Positions 10,035 to 18,300 of a DNA stretch of 64,000 nucleotides are shown piece by piece. The position numbers and the translations under genes are program-made. The stretch covers positions 496,001 through 560,000 of the forward strand of contig NZ_CP197246.1 of assembly GCF_052076145.1 (NCBI RefSeq). The letters run 5' to 3'. Every line of letters begins with the position of its first letter. The stretch's first letter is position 1. This DNA is from Kitasatospora sp052076145 (lineage in GTDB: Bacteria > Actinomycetota > Actinomycetes > Streptomycetales > Streptomycetaceae). Below the pieces are notes generated by a model. The model was not told the DNA's origin. It did no database searches and saw only the letters and a list, made by a program, of their open reading frames with translations.

Positions 10035-11426
10035 TCAGACGAGCAGACCGAGCGGGAGGATCAGGGCGATGGCCACCACCGAGATGACGGTCTCCATGAC
10101 CGACCAGGACTTCAGCGTCTGACCGACGCTCATCCCGAAGTACTCCTTCACCAGCCAGAACCCCGCGTCGTTGACGTGCGAGAAGAACAGCGACCCGGCA
10201 CCGATCGCCAGCACCAGCAGCGCCGAGTGGGTCGAGGTCATACCGACGGCCAGCGGGGCGACGATCCCGGCGGCGGTGATGGTCGCGACGGTCGCCGAGC
10301 CGGTGGCGAGGCGGATCAGGACCGCGATCAGCCAGCCCAGCAGCAGCGCGGAGACGTGCCACTTCGCGGACCAGGAGCTGACGGCGTCGCCGACACCCAC
10401 GTCGATCAGGGTCTGCTTGAAGCCGCCGCCCGCGCCGACGATGAAGACGATGCCCGCGATCGGGCCGAGCGACTTCTCGACGGTGGAGGAGATCCGCGCC
10501 TTGGTGAACCCGGCCGCCCGGCCGAGCGTCAGCATGCCCAGCAGCACGGCGGCGAGCAGCGCGATCAGCGGCGAGCCGACGAAGTCCAGCACCCGCTGCG
10601 GCACCGCCTTCGGGTCGTCGATCACCACGTCCGCCAGGGCCTTGCCGAGCATCAGCACGACCGGCAGCAGGATGGTGGCGAGCACCGCGCCGAAGGCGGG
10701 CGTGTGCTCGCGCTGCTCGGTCTCGGGCCGCGCCGTCTCCGCGGGGAGGGCCAGCGGGCCGACCCAGCGCTCGGCGACGCGGGCGAAGAGCGGGCCGGCC
10801 ACGATAAGCGTCGGCACGGCGATCAGCAGGCCGAGCGCCAGCGTCACGCCCAGGTCCGCCTTGAGGGCGTCGACGGCGACCAGCGGGCCCGGGTGCGGCG
10901 GCACCAGCCCGTGCAGGACGGAGAGCCCGGCGAGGGCCGGGATGCCGACCCGCATCAGCGGCAGGCCGCCGCGCCGGGCGACCAGCAGCACGATCGGGAC
11001 CAGCAGCACCACGCCGACCTCGAAGAACAGCGGCAGGCCGAGCACGGCCGCGATCAGCGCCATCGCCCAGGGCAGCATCCGGCGGCTGGAGCGGGCCAGC
11101 ACGGTGTCCGCGATGATGTTCGCCCCGCCGGAGTCGGCGAGCAGCTTGCCGAGCATCGCGCCGAGGCCGATCAGCAGGCCGACGCCGCTGACGGTGGCTC
11201 CGAAGCCGGTGACGAAGCTGCTGGTGAGCCTGTCGAACGGCGCGCCGGCGACGGCCGCGAGCACGCCGGAGCCGAGGGTGAGAGCGAGGAAGGGGTGCAG
11301 CTTCAGCTTGGTGATCAGCAGCACGATGACGCCGATGGCGAGCAGCACGGCGCAGAGCAGTCGGCCGTCACTGCTGGTGTGGGGCAGGGCCGGTGGGGCG
11401 GCCGCGAGGAGGGCGGGGAGCGTCAC
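10035..11426 (-). CDS. gntP: Gluconate permease
   Basis: A 463-residue GntP-family gluconate:proton symporter with about 12-14 membrane segments. Family landmarks: LPLFFEVGVVLLVPI, LHGLVPPHPGP, GAGGGFKQTLIDVGVG, and FSHVNDAGFWLVKEYFGMSV near the C-terminus. The start GTG 11426 overlaps the stop codon of gntK by four bases (GTGA), indicating translational coupling. Together the two genes import gluconate and phosphorylate it to 6-phosphogluconate. They probably respond to the divergent GntR-type regulator at 12116. Confidence 0.93.
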   Translation of the reverse strand: MTLPALLAAAPPALPHTSSDGRLLCAVLLAIGVIVLLITKLKLHPFLALTLGSGVLAAVAGAPFDRLTSSFVTGFGATVSGVGLLIGLGAMLGKLLADSGGANIIADTVLARSSRRMLPWAMALIAAVLGLPLFFEVGVVLLVPIVLLVARRGGLPLMRVGIPALAGLSVLHGLVPPHPGPLVAVDALKADLGVTLALGLLIAVPTLIVAGPLFARVAERWVGPLALPAETARPETEQREHTPAFGAVLATILLPVVLMLGKALADVVIDDPKAVPQRVLDFVGSPLIALLAAVLLGMLTLGRAAGFTKARISSTVEKSLGPIAGIVFIVGAGGGFKQTLIDVGVGDAVSSWSAKWHVSALLLGWLIAVLIRLATGSATVATITAAGIVAPLAVGMTSTHSALLVLAIGAGSLFFSHVNDAGFWLVKEYFGMSVGQTLKSWSVMETVISVVAIALILPLGLLV

Positions 11427-11962
11427 GCGAGGTCTCCATTGACGGGCCGGAGCGCTGCTTCGGCCATCTCGACGAGCTGTGCGGGGGTGCGGTCGACGTC
11501 CAGCACGGTGCCGTGCTCGTCCGGCTGGAGCGGTTCGAGCGCGGCGTACTGGGAGTCGAGCAGCGAGGCGGGCATGAAGTGCCCGGCTCGGTGGGCGAGG
11601 CGGCCCTCGACCAGGGCGTGGCCGCCGCTGAGGTGCAGGAAGAACGCGTCCGGGCAGTGCGTCCGCAGGGTGTCGCGGTACTGCCGCTTGAGCGCCGAGC
11701 AGGCGACGACGCCGCCCTCCCCCGCCGCCCGTCGCTCGCCGAGCCACCCGGCGAGGGCGGCCAGCCAGGGGGCCCGGTCGTGGTCGTCCAGGGGGGTGCC
11801 GGCCGCCATCTTGGCGATGTTGGCGGGTGGGTGGAAGTCGTCGGCCTCCGCGTACGGGAGGCCGAGCCGCTCGGCGAGCTGCCGGGCGACGGTCGTCTTC
11901 CCCACTCCCGAGACGCCCATCACGACGACGGCGGGCGGGCGGTTCTCGGCGCTGAGAGCCAT
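11423..11962 (-). CDS. gntK: Gluconokinase
   Basis: A 179-residue P-loop kinase converting gluconate and ATP to 6-phosphogluconate, feeding the pentose phosphate pathway. The Walker A loop is MGVSGVGKTTVA (residues about 15-26); EADDFHPPANIAKM and the CSALKRQYRDTLR segment are typical of GntK. The short length is normal for the thermoresistant/GntK class. First gene of the gntK-gntP operon on the minus strand, with the operator-bearing gap to gntR directly upstream. Confidence 0.94.
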   Translation of the reverse strand: MALSAENRPPAVVVMGVSGVGKTTVARQLAERLGLPYAEADDFHPPANIAKMAAGTPLDDHDRAPWLAALAGWLGERRAAGEGGVVACSALKRQYRDTLRTHCPDAFFLHLSGGHALVEGRLAHRAGHFMPASLLDSQYAALEPLQPDEHGTVLDVDRTPAQLVEMAEAALRPVNGDLA

Positions 11963-12018
11963 GGGGTGGTGCTCCTGTTCTCGGACCGACCGGTCTTGCC
12001 TGGTCGATGCAACCTTGG

Positions 12019-12071
12019 CTTAAAGGTATGACTTATTCAAGACGGCGAAACCCAATCGTCATACTTTTAAG
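12019..12071. promoter_or_regulatory. Paired FadR-type operators between gntK and gntR
   Basis: CTTAAAGGTATGAC (12019-12032) and GTCATACTTTTAAG (12058-12071) form an inverted repeat matching in 13 of 14 positions with a 25-base spacer. Each arm contains the GT-N3-AC core (GTATGAC, GTCATAC) recognised by FadR-subfamily GntR proteins. The region is strikingly AT-rich. It lies between the divergent gntK and gntR starts, so control of both directions is likely. Confidence 0.65.
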
Positions 12072-12115
12072 ATTCGGTCCGGGGTCGCACGGTGATCGGC
12101 CTCTAATCTGGGGCA

Positions 12116-12808
12116 ATGGACATCCAGGGCCTGCCCGGCCGACTCCTCGCCGATCTCGGACCAGCCATCGCGTCGGGCGAGATCCCCGTCGGGTCGGTCC
12201 TGCGGGCCGAGGAGCTGGAGGAGCGGTACGGGGTGTCCCGGACGGTCGTCCGGGAGGCCGTGCGCATCCTGGAGTCGATGCGGCTGGTCGAATCCCGGCG
12301 GCGGGTCGGCATCACCGTGCAGCCGAAGGAGAGTTGGGACGTCTTCGACCCGCTGGTGATCCGCTGGCGCCTGGCCGGGGCCGACCGGGCCGCGCAGTTG
12401 CGCTCCCTGGGCTCGCTACGGGCCGCCGTCGAGCCGGCCGCCGCCGCACTGGCGGCCCGTCGGGCGACCGACGACCAGCGGCGCGAACTCAGCGCACTGG
12501 CCGTCGAGTTGACCGTCAGCGCGCGGGCCGCCGATCTGGAGACCTTCCTCCGGCACGACATCGCCTTCCATGCGACCGTCCTGCGGGCCTCGGGCAACGA
12601 GATGTTCGCCCACCTCGGCGACACCGTCGGCGCCGTCCTGACCGGCCGCACCGAGCACCAGCTGATGCCGCACCAACCCCGGCCCTACGCCGTGCAGTTG
12701 CACCGCGAGGTCGCCGAGGCGATCTGCGCGGGCGACCCGGAGCAGGCCGAGCGGGCGATGCGGACGATCGTGGTGGGGGCGATGGAGGAGCTGGACGCGA
12801 CTCTCTGA
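12116..12808 (+). CDS. gntR: FadR-subfamily GntR regulator, probable gluconate repressor
   Basis: A 230-residue transcription factor. The N-terminal winged helix (GEIPVGSVLRAEELEERYGV, SRTVVREAVRILESMRLV) is followed by an all-helical FadR C-terminal domain with the metal-binding His/Asp pattern HDIAFHATVLRASGN and a later LHREVAEAI. These domains usually bind small carboxylates. The gene diverges from gntK-gntP across the operators at 12019-12071, so gluconate or 6-phosphogluconate is the probable ligand. Start ATG 12116. Confidence 0.88.
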   Translation: MDIQGLPGRLLADLGPAIASGEIPVGSVLRAEELEERYGVSRTVVREAVRILESMRLVESRRRVGITVQPKESWDVFDPLVIRWRLAGADRAAQLRSLGSLRAAVEPAAAALAARRATDDQRRELSALAVELTVSARAADLETFLRHDIAFHATVLRASGNEMFAHLGDTVGAVLTGRTEHQLMPHQPRPYAVQLHREVAEAICAGDPEQAERAMRTIVVGAMEELDATL

Positions 12809-12871
12809 AGCCCCGCGCGCCCGGATAGTGCAGGCCCGAGCTGGGCAGGCTGGTGGCATGGGGGGTCGCCG

Positions 12872-13180
12872 ATGAAGGATGTACGGCGTCGGCGGCTGGC
12901 CGACGAGGTGCGGGCCGCGGCCGTGCGGGCGTGGCTGTTCTTCTCCTGCACGGTGGTCGCGCTGATCGTCGCGACGCTCGCCTCGGTGGCGCGGAGCCCG
13001 CTGCTGACGCCCGCGCTGCTGTGCACCGCGCTGGGGGTGTTCGGGACGGCGTGGGGGCTGCTGGACATCGTGATCTCGCGTCAGATCGCGGCGCAGCGCA
13101 GGCGCGGGCCGAACTCGGCCTCGCCGTTGGCGGGGAGCCGGGCGCCGAAAGACCTGCGCGATCGGTCCGCACCCCCGTAG
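12872..13180 (+). CDS. Small two-helix membrane protein, unknown function
   Basis: A 102-residue protein I do not recognise. The N-terminus is basic (MKDVRRRRLADEVR) and two hydrophobic segments follow, AWLFFSCTVVALIVATLASV and LLTPALLCTALGVFG, then a basic, Ser/Ala-rich tail. A GGGGGG run lies about six to nine bases before the ATG. The stop codon falls in the loop of the long hairpin at 13152-13198, so the final codons are part of the terminator arm. Likely a small inner-membrane protein. Confidence 0.6.
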   Translation: MKDVRRRRLADEVRAAAVRAWLFFSCTVVALIVATLASVARSPLLTPALLCTALGVFGTAWGLLDIVISRQIAAQRRRGPNSASPLAGSRAPKDLRDRSAPP

Positions 13181-13198
13181 CGGACCGATCGCGCAGGT
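13152..13198. terminator. Long hairpin between convergent genes
   Basis: Nineteen-base perfect arms (ACCTGCGCGATCGGTCCGC and its complement) around a nine-base loop. It lies between the convergent genes ending at 13180 and 13213 and has no T-tract, so it could act as a bidirectional terminator or 3' end stabiliser. The left arm is coding sequence of the small membrane protein. Confidence 0.75.
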
Positions 13199-13212
13199 GG
13201 CCGGGGCGGGCC

Positions 13213-14301
13213 CTACTGGACGGCCCGGCCGTACTGGGCGGGCCAGCGGGCGGGGGCACCGAGTTCGCGGGCGGCGCGGTGCGGCCAGTACGGGTCGCGG
13301 AGCAGCTCGCGGCCGAGCAGGACGACGTCGGCCTGGCCGGTGGCGACGAGCGACTCGGCGTGGGCCGGGTCGGTGATCAGGCCGACGGTGCCGGTGGGCA
13401 GGCCGGTGGCGGTGCGGACCTGGGTGGCGAACGGGGTCTGGTAGCCGGGCTCGGCGGGGATGTGGATGCCCGGGGCGATGCCGCCGGTGGAGGTGTCGAG
13501 CAGGTCGACCCCGGCGGCCTGGAGCTCCTTGGCGAGCCGGACGGTGTCCTCGCCCGTCCAGCTCGGTGCGCCGTCGATCCAGTCGGTGGCGGAGGTGCGG
13601 TAGAGCAGCGGCAGGTCGTCCGGCCAGACGGCGCGGACGGCGGCGACGACCTCCAGGGCGAAGCGGATGCGGTTCTCGAAGGACCCGCCGTACTCGTCGG
13701 TGCGGTGGTTGGAGACCGGGGAGAGGAAGGAGTGGATCAGGTAGCCGTGCGCGCCGTGGATCTCGACGGCGCGGAAGCCGGCCGCGAGCGCCCGCCGGGC
13801 GGAGTCGGCGAACGAGACGGCGATCTCGCGGATCTCACCGGTCGTCAGCTCGTGCGGGGCCGGGGAGCCGTCGGTGTCGAACGGCACCGCCGACGGGCCG
13901 ACGGGCTGCCAGCCGCCCTGCTCGGCGGTCAGGTACCCGCCGCCCTGGCCGGGCCGGTCGGTCGAGGCCTTGCGCCCGGCGTGGCCGAGCTGGATGGCGG
14001 GCACGGCGCCGTGCTGGGTGACCAGCGCGGCGATCCGGGCCAGCTGCTCCTGCTGGCGGTCGTTCCAGAGCCCGAGGTCGTACGGGGAGATCCGGCCCTC
14101 GGGGCGGACGGCGGTGGACTCGACCAGCAGCAACCCGGCGCCTCCGGCGGCGCGGGCGCCCAGGTGGGCCAGGTGGAAGTCGGTGGCGACGCCCGTCTCG
14201 GGGCCTTCGGAGGCAGCCGAGTACATGCACATCGGCGCGAGCCAGACCCGGTTCGGCACGGTCAGCGACCGGAGGGTGATCGGCTCGAACAGGGCACTCA
14301 T
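13213..14301 (-). CDS. NADH:flavin oxidoreductase, old yellow enzyme family
   Basis: A 362-residue FMN-dependent ene-reductase of the YqjM/NamA class, reducing activated C=C bonds with NAD(P)H. Landmarks: LRSLTVPNRVWLAPMCMYSA at the N-terminus with the redox-tuning Cys, AIQLGHAGRKAST, GFRAVEIHGAHGYLIHSFLSP, and HRTDEYGGSFENRIRF. Length is normal for the family. It diverges from an ArsR regulator gene, and the gap holds four regularly spaced boxes, suggesting induction by an electrophile or oxidant; that is inference. Confidence 0.92.
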   Translation of the reverse strand: MSALFEPITLRSLTVPNRVWLAPMCMYSAASEGPETGVATDFHLAHLGARAAGGAGLLLVESTAVRPEGRISPYDLGLWNDRQQEQLARIAALVTQHGAVPAIQLGHAGRKASTDRPGQGGGYLTAEQGGWQPVGPSAVPFDTDGSPAPHELTTGEIREIAVSFADSARRALAAGFRAVEIHGAHGYLIHSFLSPVSNHRTDEYGGSFENRIRFALEVVAAVRAVWPDDLPLLYRTSATDWIDGAPSWTGEDTVRLAKELQAAGVDLLDTSTGGIAPGIHIPAEPGYQTPFATQVRTATGLPTGTVGLITDPAHAESLVATGQADVVLLGRELLRDPYWPHRAARELGAPARWPAQYGRAVQ

Positions 14302-14332
14302 GGCAGCTCCTTCAGGGCGGGCCTCGACTCCT

Positions 14333-14391
14333 TAGTACGATAACCGACGTAGTACGAGAACTGTCAAACTACGAAGCTCATCGAACTACGA
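14333..14391. repeat. Four 8-bp boxes at exact 17-bp spacing
   Basis: TAGTACGA at 14333 and 14350, then AACTACGA at 14367 and 14384: four copies of WASTACGA, each starting exactly 17 bases after the last. They fill the gap between the old yellow enzyme start (14301) and the ArsR start (14412). The array is the obvious candidate operator for the ArsR protein, though direct rather than inverted repeats are unusual for that family. Confidence 0.7.
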
Positions 14392-14411
14392 TTCTTCTCG
14401 TACCATGAAGC

Positions 14412-14744
14412 ATGACCGAGACCTGCCTCCCGGAGCCGCCGCCCGAGCAGATCCGCCTGGAGGCGGTGCTGCACGCCCTGGCCGACCCGGTACGGCTCCG
14501 CATCGTGAGCGAACTCGCCACCGGGCCGCACGAGTTGGCCTGCCAGGCATTCGGGCTGCCGGTCACCAAGTCGACCAGCACGCACCACTTCCGGGTGCTC
14601 CGCGAGGCCGGGGTGATCCGGCAGCACCGGCGCGGCACCGCCAGGATGAGCACCCTCCGGGACGCCGACCTCGAAGCACTGTTCCCCGGCCTGCTGGCCA
14701 GCGTGCTCCACGGCGTACAGGCGGAGCGGCTGCGGTCGGTCTGA
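14412..14744 (+). CDS. ArsR-type winged-helix regulator (old yellow enzyme partner)
   Basis: A 110-residue ArsR/SmtB-fold repressor. The DNA-binding core is LHALADPVRLRIVSELATG followed by TKSTSTHHFRVLREAGVIRQH, with the wing at RRGTARMSTL. There is no CxC metal site of the arsenite type, but Cys 5 and the Cys in HELACQAFG could sense oxidants or electrophiles. It diverges from the ene-reductase gene over the 17-bp repeat array. The ligand is unknown. Confidence 0.85.
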   Translation: MTETCLPEPPPEQIRLEAVLHALADPVRLRIVSELATGPHELACQAFGLPVTKSTSTHHFRVLREAGVIRQHRRGTARMSTLRDADLEALFPGLLASVLHGVQAERLRSV

Positions 14745-14774
14745 ACCGGGCAGCGCGCGCTCAGACCCGGGCGC

Positions 14775-15110
14775 TCAGACCCGGGCGTCGCCGCGCAGCT
14801 CGCCGAGGAGTTCGCGCTGGTCGGCGATCAGGTCGGTGAGGATGCTGCGGGCGGCCCGGAGCAGCTCGGCGACGTCCGGGGTACTCAGCGCGTAGACCAC
14901 GGTGTTGCCCTCGCGGGTGGCGGTGACGAGCTGGGTGCGGCGCAGGACGGCGAGCTGCTGGGAGAGGCTGGAGGCCTCGATGTCGATCTCGGCGAGGAGC
15001 TCGCGGACGGGGCGCGGGCCGTCCTGGAGGAGTTCGAGGACGCGGATGCGGGCCGGGTGGCCGAGCGTGCGGAAGAACTCCGCCTTGGCCTGGTAGAGCG
15101 GCACCGGCAT
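14775..15110 (-). CDS. ArsR-family regulator
   Basis: A 111-residue ArsR-family protein with core FFRTLGHPARIRVLELLQDG, recognition helix SSLSQQLAVLRRTQLV and wing TREGNTVVYAL. It has no Cys at all, so a metal-thiol site is excluded. It starts at ATG 15110, three bases after the stop of the 64-codon gene upstream, so the two are surely co-transcribed. The helix after the wing (LLRAARSILTDLIADQRELL) is a dimer helix. Its target is not obvious; an inverted repeat lies at 15357. Confidence 0.85.
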   Translation of the reverse strand: MPVPLYQAKAEFFRTLGHPARIRVLELLQDGPRPVRELLAEIDIEASSLSQQLAVLRRTQLVTATREGNTVVYALSTPDVAELLRAARSILTDLIADQRELLGELRGDARV

Positions 15111-15112
15111 GC

Positions 15113-15307
15113 TCAGTCCTCCTCCTCGTCTTCCTCCGGGGTGTGCGGGAGGGTGATCCCGTGGCGGGCCGCGATGTGCAGCAGCCCGGTGATCCGGCCC
15201 CGGTAGGCGTCGACGCCCTCCGGGTCGCCCGCCGCGCGGGCCGCCGCCAGCTCGCGGCGGGCCTGGGCGAGCTGGTCGCTCAACTCCTGCTCGAACACGT
15301 CAGTCAC
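15113..15307 (-). CDS. Small acidic protein, unknown function
   Basis: A 64-residue protein I do not recognise. The first half is a probable helix (FEQELSDQLAQARRELAAAR) and the tail is strongly acidic (TPEEDEEED). GTG 15307 has a good GGGAGG site upstream. The gene sits 83 bases after the end of the SMC-like gene and directly before the ArsR gene, all on the minus strand, so it either begins a small operon with ArsR or continues the condensin operon. Confidence 0.65.
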   Translation of the reverse strand: MTDVFEQELSDQLAQARRELAAARAAGDPEGVDAYRGRITGLLHIAARHGITLPHTPEEDEEED

Positions 15308-15356
15308 AGCAGCCTCCCGTCCCGAGGGCTCCCAAGGGCTACAGCATCTATGAATG

Positions 15357-15370
15357 TGAAGAGTTCTTCA
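15357..15370. promoter_or_regulatory. Inverted repeat upstream of the 64-aa/ArsR genes
   Basis: TGAAGA, GT, TCTTCA: a perfect six-base inverted repeat in an AT-richer stretch, 50 bases before GTG 15307. Size and position fit an operator for the ArsR product; not proven. Confidence 0.45.
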
Positions 15371-15390
15371 ACTCCCGTCCTCCGCTGCCG

Positions 15391-18300
15391 TCACCCCGCC
15401 GCAGGCTCCGCCGGGCGCTTGAACATCCTGGTCGCGGTGATCTCCCCGTGGATCGCCGGGCCGTCCGGGTCCTGCGGCGCCGGCAGGCCCGGCCGCAGGT
15501 GCTCCTCGACCGAGATGTACTTCAGCCCGGCCCGCAGGTCGGCGTCGTTGCGCAGCCGGATGACCAGCGGGAACTCGGCCAGCGCGGTGGTGTCGAACAG
15601 ACCGGTGGTGTAGATCAGCTGCACGCCCAGGGCGTCGGCCACCGCACGCTGGAGCTCCAGCAGGTACGTCGCGTTGGCCCGGCCGATCGGGTTGTCGAGG
15701 AAGAGCGTCCCCGCGTGCCGCAGCTGGGACTGCCCCCGGTCGTTGGCCCGCAGGGCGGCCATCGTGCAGTAGAGGGCGATCGCGGCCGTGAGCAGCTGGC
15801 CGCCGGAGAAGACGTCCGACATCTGGCCGACGCTGACCCGCTCGGCTCGCAGCACCGCGTCCGGCTTGAGGATCTCGACGCTGACGCCCTTGGGCCCGAT
15901 GGCCGCCGCGACGCCGCGCAGCAGCAGCGACATGCCGTCCCGCCGCAGGTCGCTGTTCTTGCGGACGGCGGCGCTCGTCGCCTCGTCGATCACCTCGCCG
16001 AGGCGCTCGACCAGCAGGGCGTGGTCCGGGTCGTCGAAGCGGATCCGCAGGAACTCCTGGCCGGACCACTCCCCCAGCCCCTCGGGCAGCCGGGAGAGCC
16101 GCTGGGCGGCGCGCAGGGTCGCGAGCGAGCTCTCCACGAGACCGCGCAGGCGGTCGACGATCGAGCCCCGGTTGCGCTCCAGCTGCGCCAGCTCGTCGGT
16201 GAGCACCCGCAGCCGGGGCGCGAAGGCCACGGCCCAGGCGGCGGCGTGGTCGGGCAGCGCGGCGGCGGGCAGCTCGCGGATCTGCTGGCGGGCCGGGGTG
16301 CGGACGGCCTCGTACCGGGCCGCGTTGGCGTGCCGGATCAGCCCGTCGGAGGCATCCCGGACCGCCAGCTCGGCCGCCGTCAGCTCGGCGGCGGCGGTGC
16401 GCAGCGTACGGCGGGTGTCGGCCGCCGTGCCGCGCGCCTCGGCCAGGTGGCCGAGGTACGGCTCGGCGGGCTGCTCGGGCTCCTCCGGGGTGTGGTCGCG
16501 CAGGCCGTCGCGGAGCTGGGCCGCCGCCTCGTCGAAGTCGGCGGCGGCGCTCTGCGCAGTGTCCAGGGTGCGCTGGAGGTCGGCGTGCTCGGTGCGGGCC
16601 GTCTCCAGCCACTCGCGGCGCTCGGCGAGGCGGGTGGTGGCGGTGCGCAGCAGCAGCTGGGCGTGCTCGGGGTCGGTCGGGACGAGGTCCTCGGGCAGTT
16701 CGGTGTGCGCCTCGCCGCTGACGGGGGCCGAGCGCTCGGCCTCGCCGCGCAGGCGGCCGAGCTGCTCGCTGGCGGTCGCCGAGCGGGCCTCGATGGTCGC
16801 GACGAGGTCCTCGGCGCGCCCGGCGGCGGCCTGGCGGGCCGGGCCGTCGGCGCCGTCCGGGCTGGCGAGCAGCTCCTCGGCGCGGGTACGGACCTTGTTG
16901 GTGAGGCGGTCCAGCTCGGTGACGGAGGCGGCTGCGTCGCCCTCGGCGCGGGCCTGCTCGGCGCGCAGGTCGGCGCCGACGCCGACCTTCTCGTAGAGCT
17001 GGGAGGCCGCCCGGTAGGCCTCGCGCAGGGCGGGCAGCGAGGCCGGGGGCTCGCCTGCGTCGACGGGCTCGGCGGTGGCGGAGAGCTCGGCGCGCTCGGC
17101 GCGCAGCGTCCGGGCGGTGCGGCGGGCGTCGTCGGCGGCGCGCTGGGCGGCGCGGCGGTCCTCGTCGCAGGTGCGGGCGCGCTCGGCGCAGGCGGTCTGG
17201 CGGCGGTCGCACTCGGCGGCGTCCTCGGCCAGCTCGCGGCTGCGGCGCGTCCAGTTGGCGCGCTCGCGCAGGCGGAACGCGAGCCCGGCCAGGGCGTCGG
17301 CGCGGCGGCGGGTGCGCTGGGCGGCCTCTCGGCGCTCCTCGTGCGCGTACGCGGCGGCGGCGTGGTCGGTCTCGGCCTCGGTGTGCTCGGCGCGCAGGGT
17401 GGTCAGCTCGGCGGCGGCCGTCTCGGCCTGGGCGGCGGCAGCGCGGGCGGCCTCGGTCAGCTCGGCGAGGGTGCCGGGCGGGCACTGCTGCTGCCAGGAG
17501 GCGAGCCGGGAGGCGAGCGCGCGGTCGCCGCCGAGGCGGGCGGCCAGCTCGCGGATGTGCTCCTCGCGGGCGGTGGCCCGGGTGCGCAGCTCGCGGCGCT
17601 CGTCGTCGGCGGCGCGCTCGTCGTGCATGGCCGGATTCGGCGGCACCAGGAAGAATGGCGGCTGGTCGGCGATCGGGGCGATCAGCGCGGCGGCGGTGCC
17701 GACGGCGACGGTGGAGCGGGGCAGCAGGGCGGCGGCCTGGAGAGTCTCCCGGGCGCGCTCCAGCGAGGCCGGGTCGGTGACGACGACGCCGTCGACCAGC
17801 TCGGGGCGGGCGGCCAGGATCGCGTCGTGGTCGGCCGGGTCGACGGACTGCGCGAGGTAGCGCCAGCCGGGGAGGGCGGGGACGCCGTGCTCGCCGAGGT
17901 ACTCGACGGTGGCGAGCACGTCCGGGCCGGGCGGCAGCAGGCCGCCGTCGCCGAGCGCGGCGAGGATGCGGGAGTCGTCGGCGGCGGCCGTGCGGAGGTC
18001 GAAGAGGGTGCGCTCGGCGGTGGCGACGGACTGGTCGAGCTGCTCGCGCAGATCCTGCGCCGCCGCGTCGAGGATCGCGGGGGTGAGGACGCCCTCGGCA
18101 CCGTCCTGGTAGGGCTGGAGGGAGAGCAGCTCGGCAAGGCGGGGCTCGGCGGCGAGCTGGGCGGCCGTGCGCTGCTCGGCTGCCAGCGCCCGGTGGGCGT
18201 CCTTGTAGGCGTCGCTGGCGCGGGCGGCGGCGAGCTCGGCGCGGCCCTCGGCGGCAGCGGTCTCGCGCAGCCGGGCTGCGGACTGCTCGGCGGCGGCGCG

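Noticed and set aside
14775..15307. The 64-aa and ArsR genes as a nuclease or fourth subunit of the condensin system
   Set aside because: Neither has Toprim or other nuclease motifs; ArsR is a plain DNA-binding protein and the small protein is just acidic helix.
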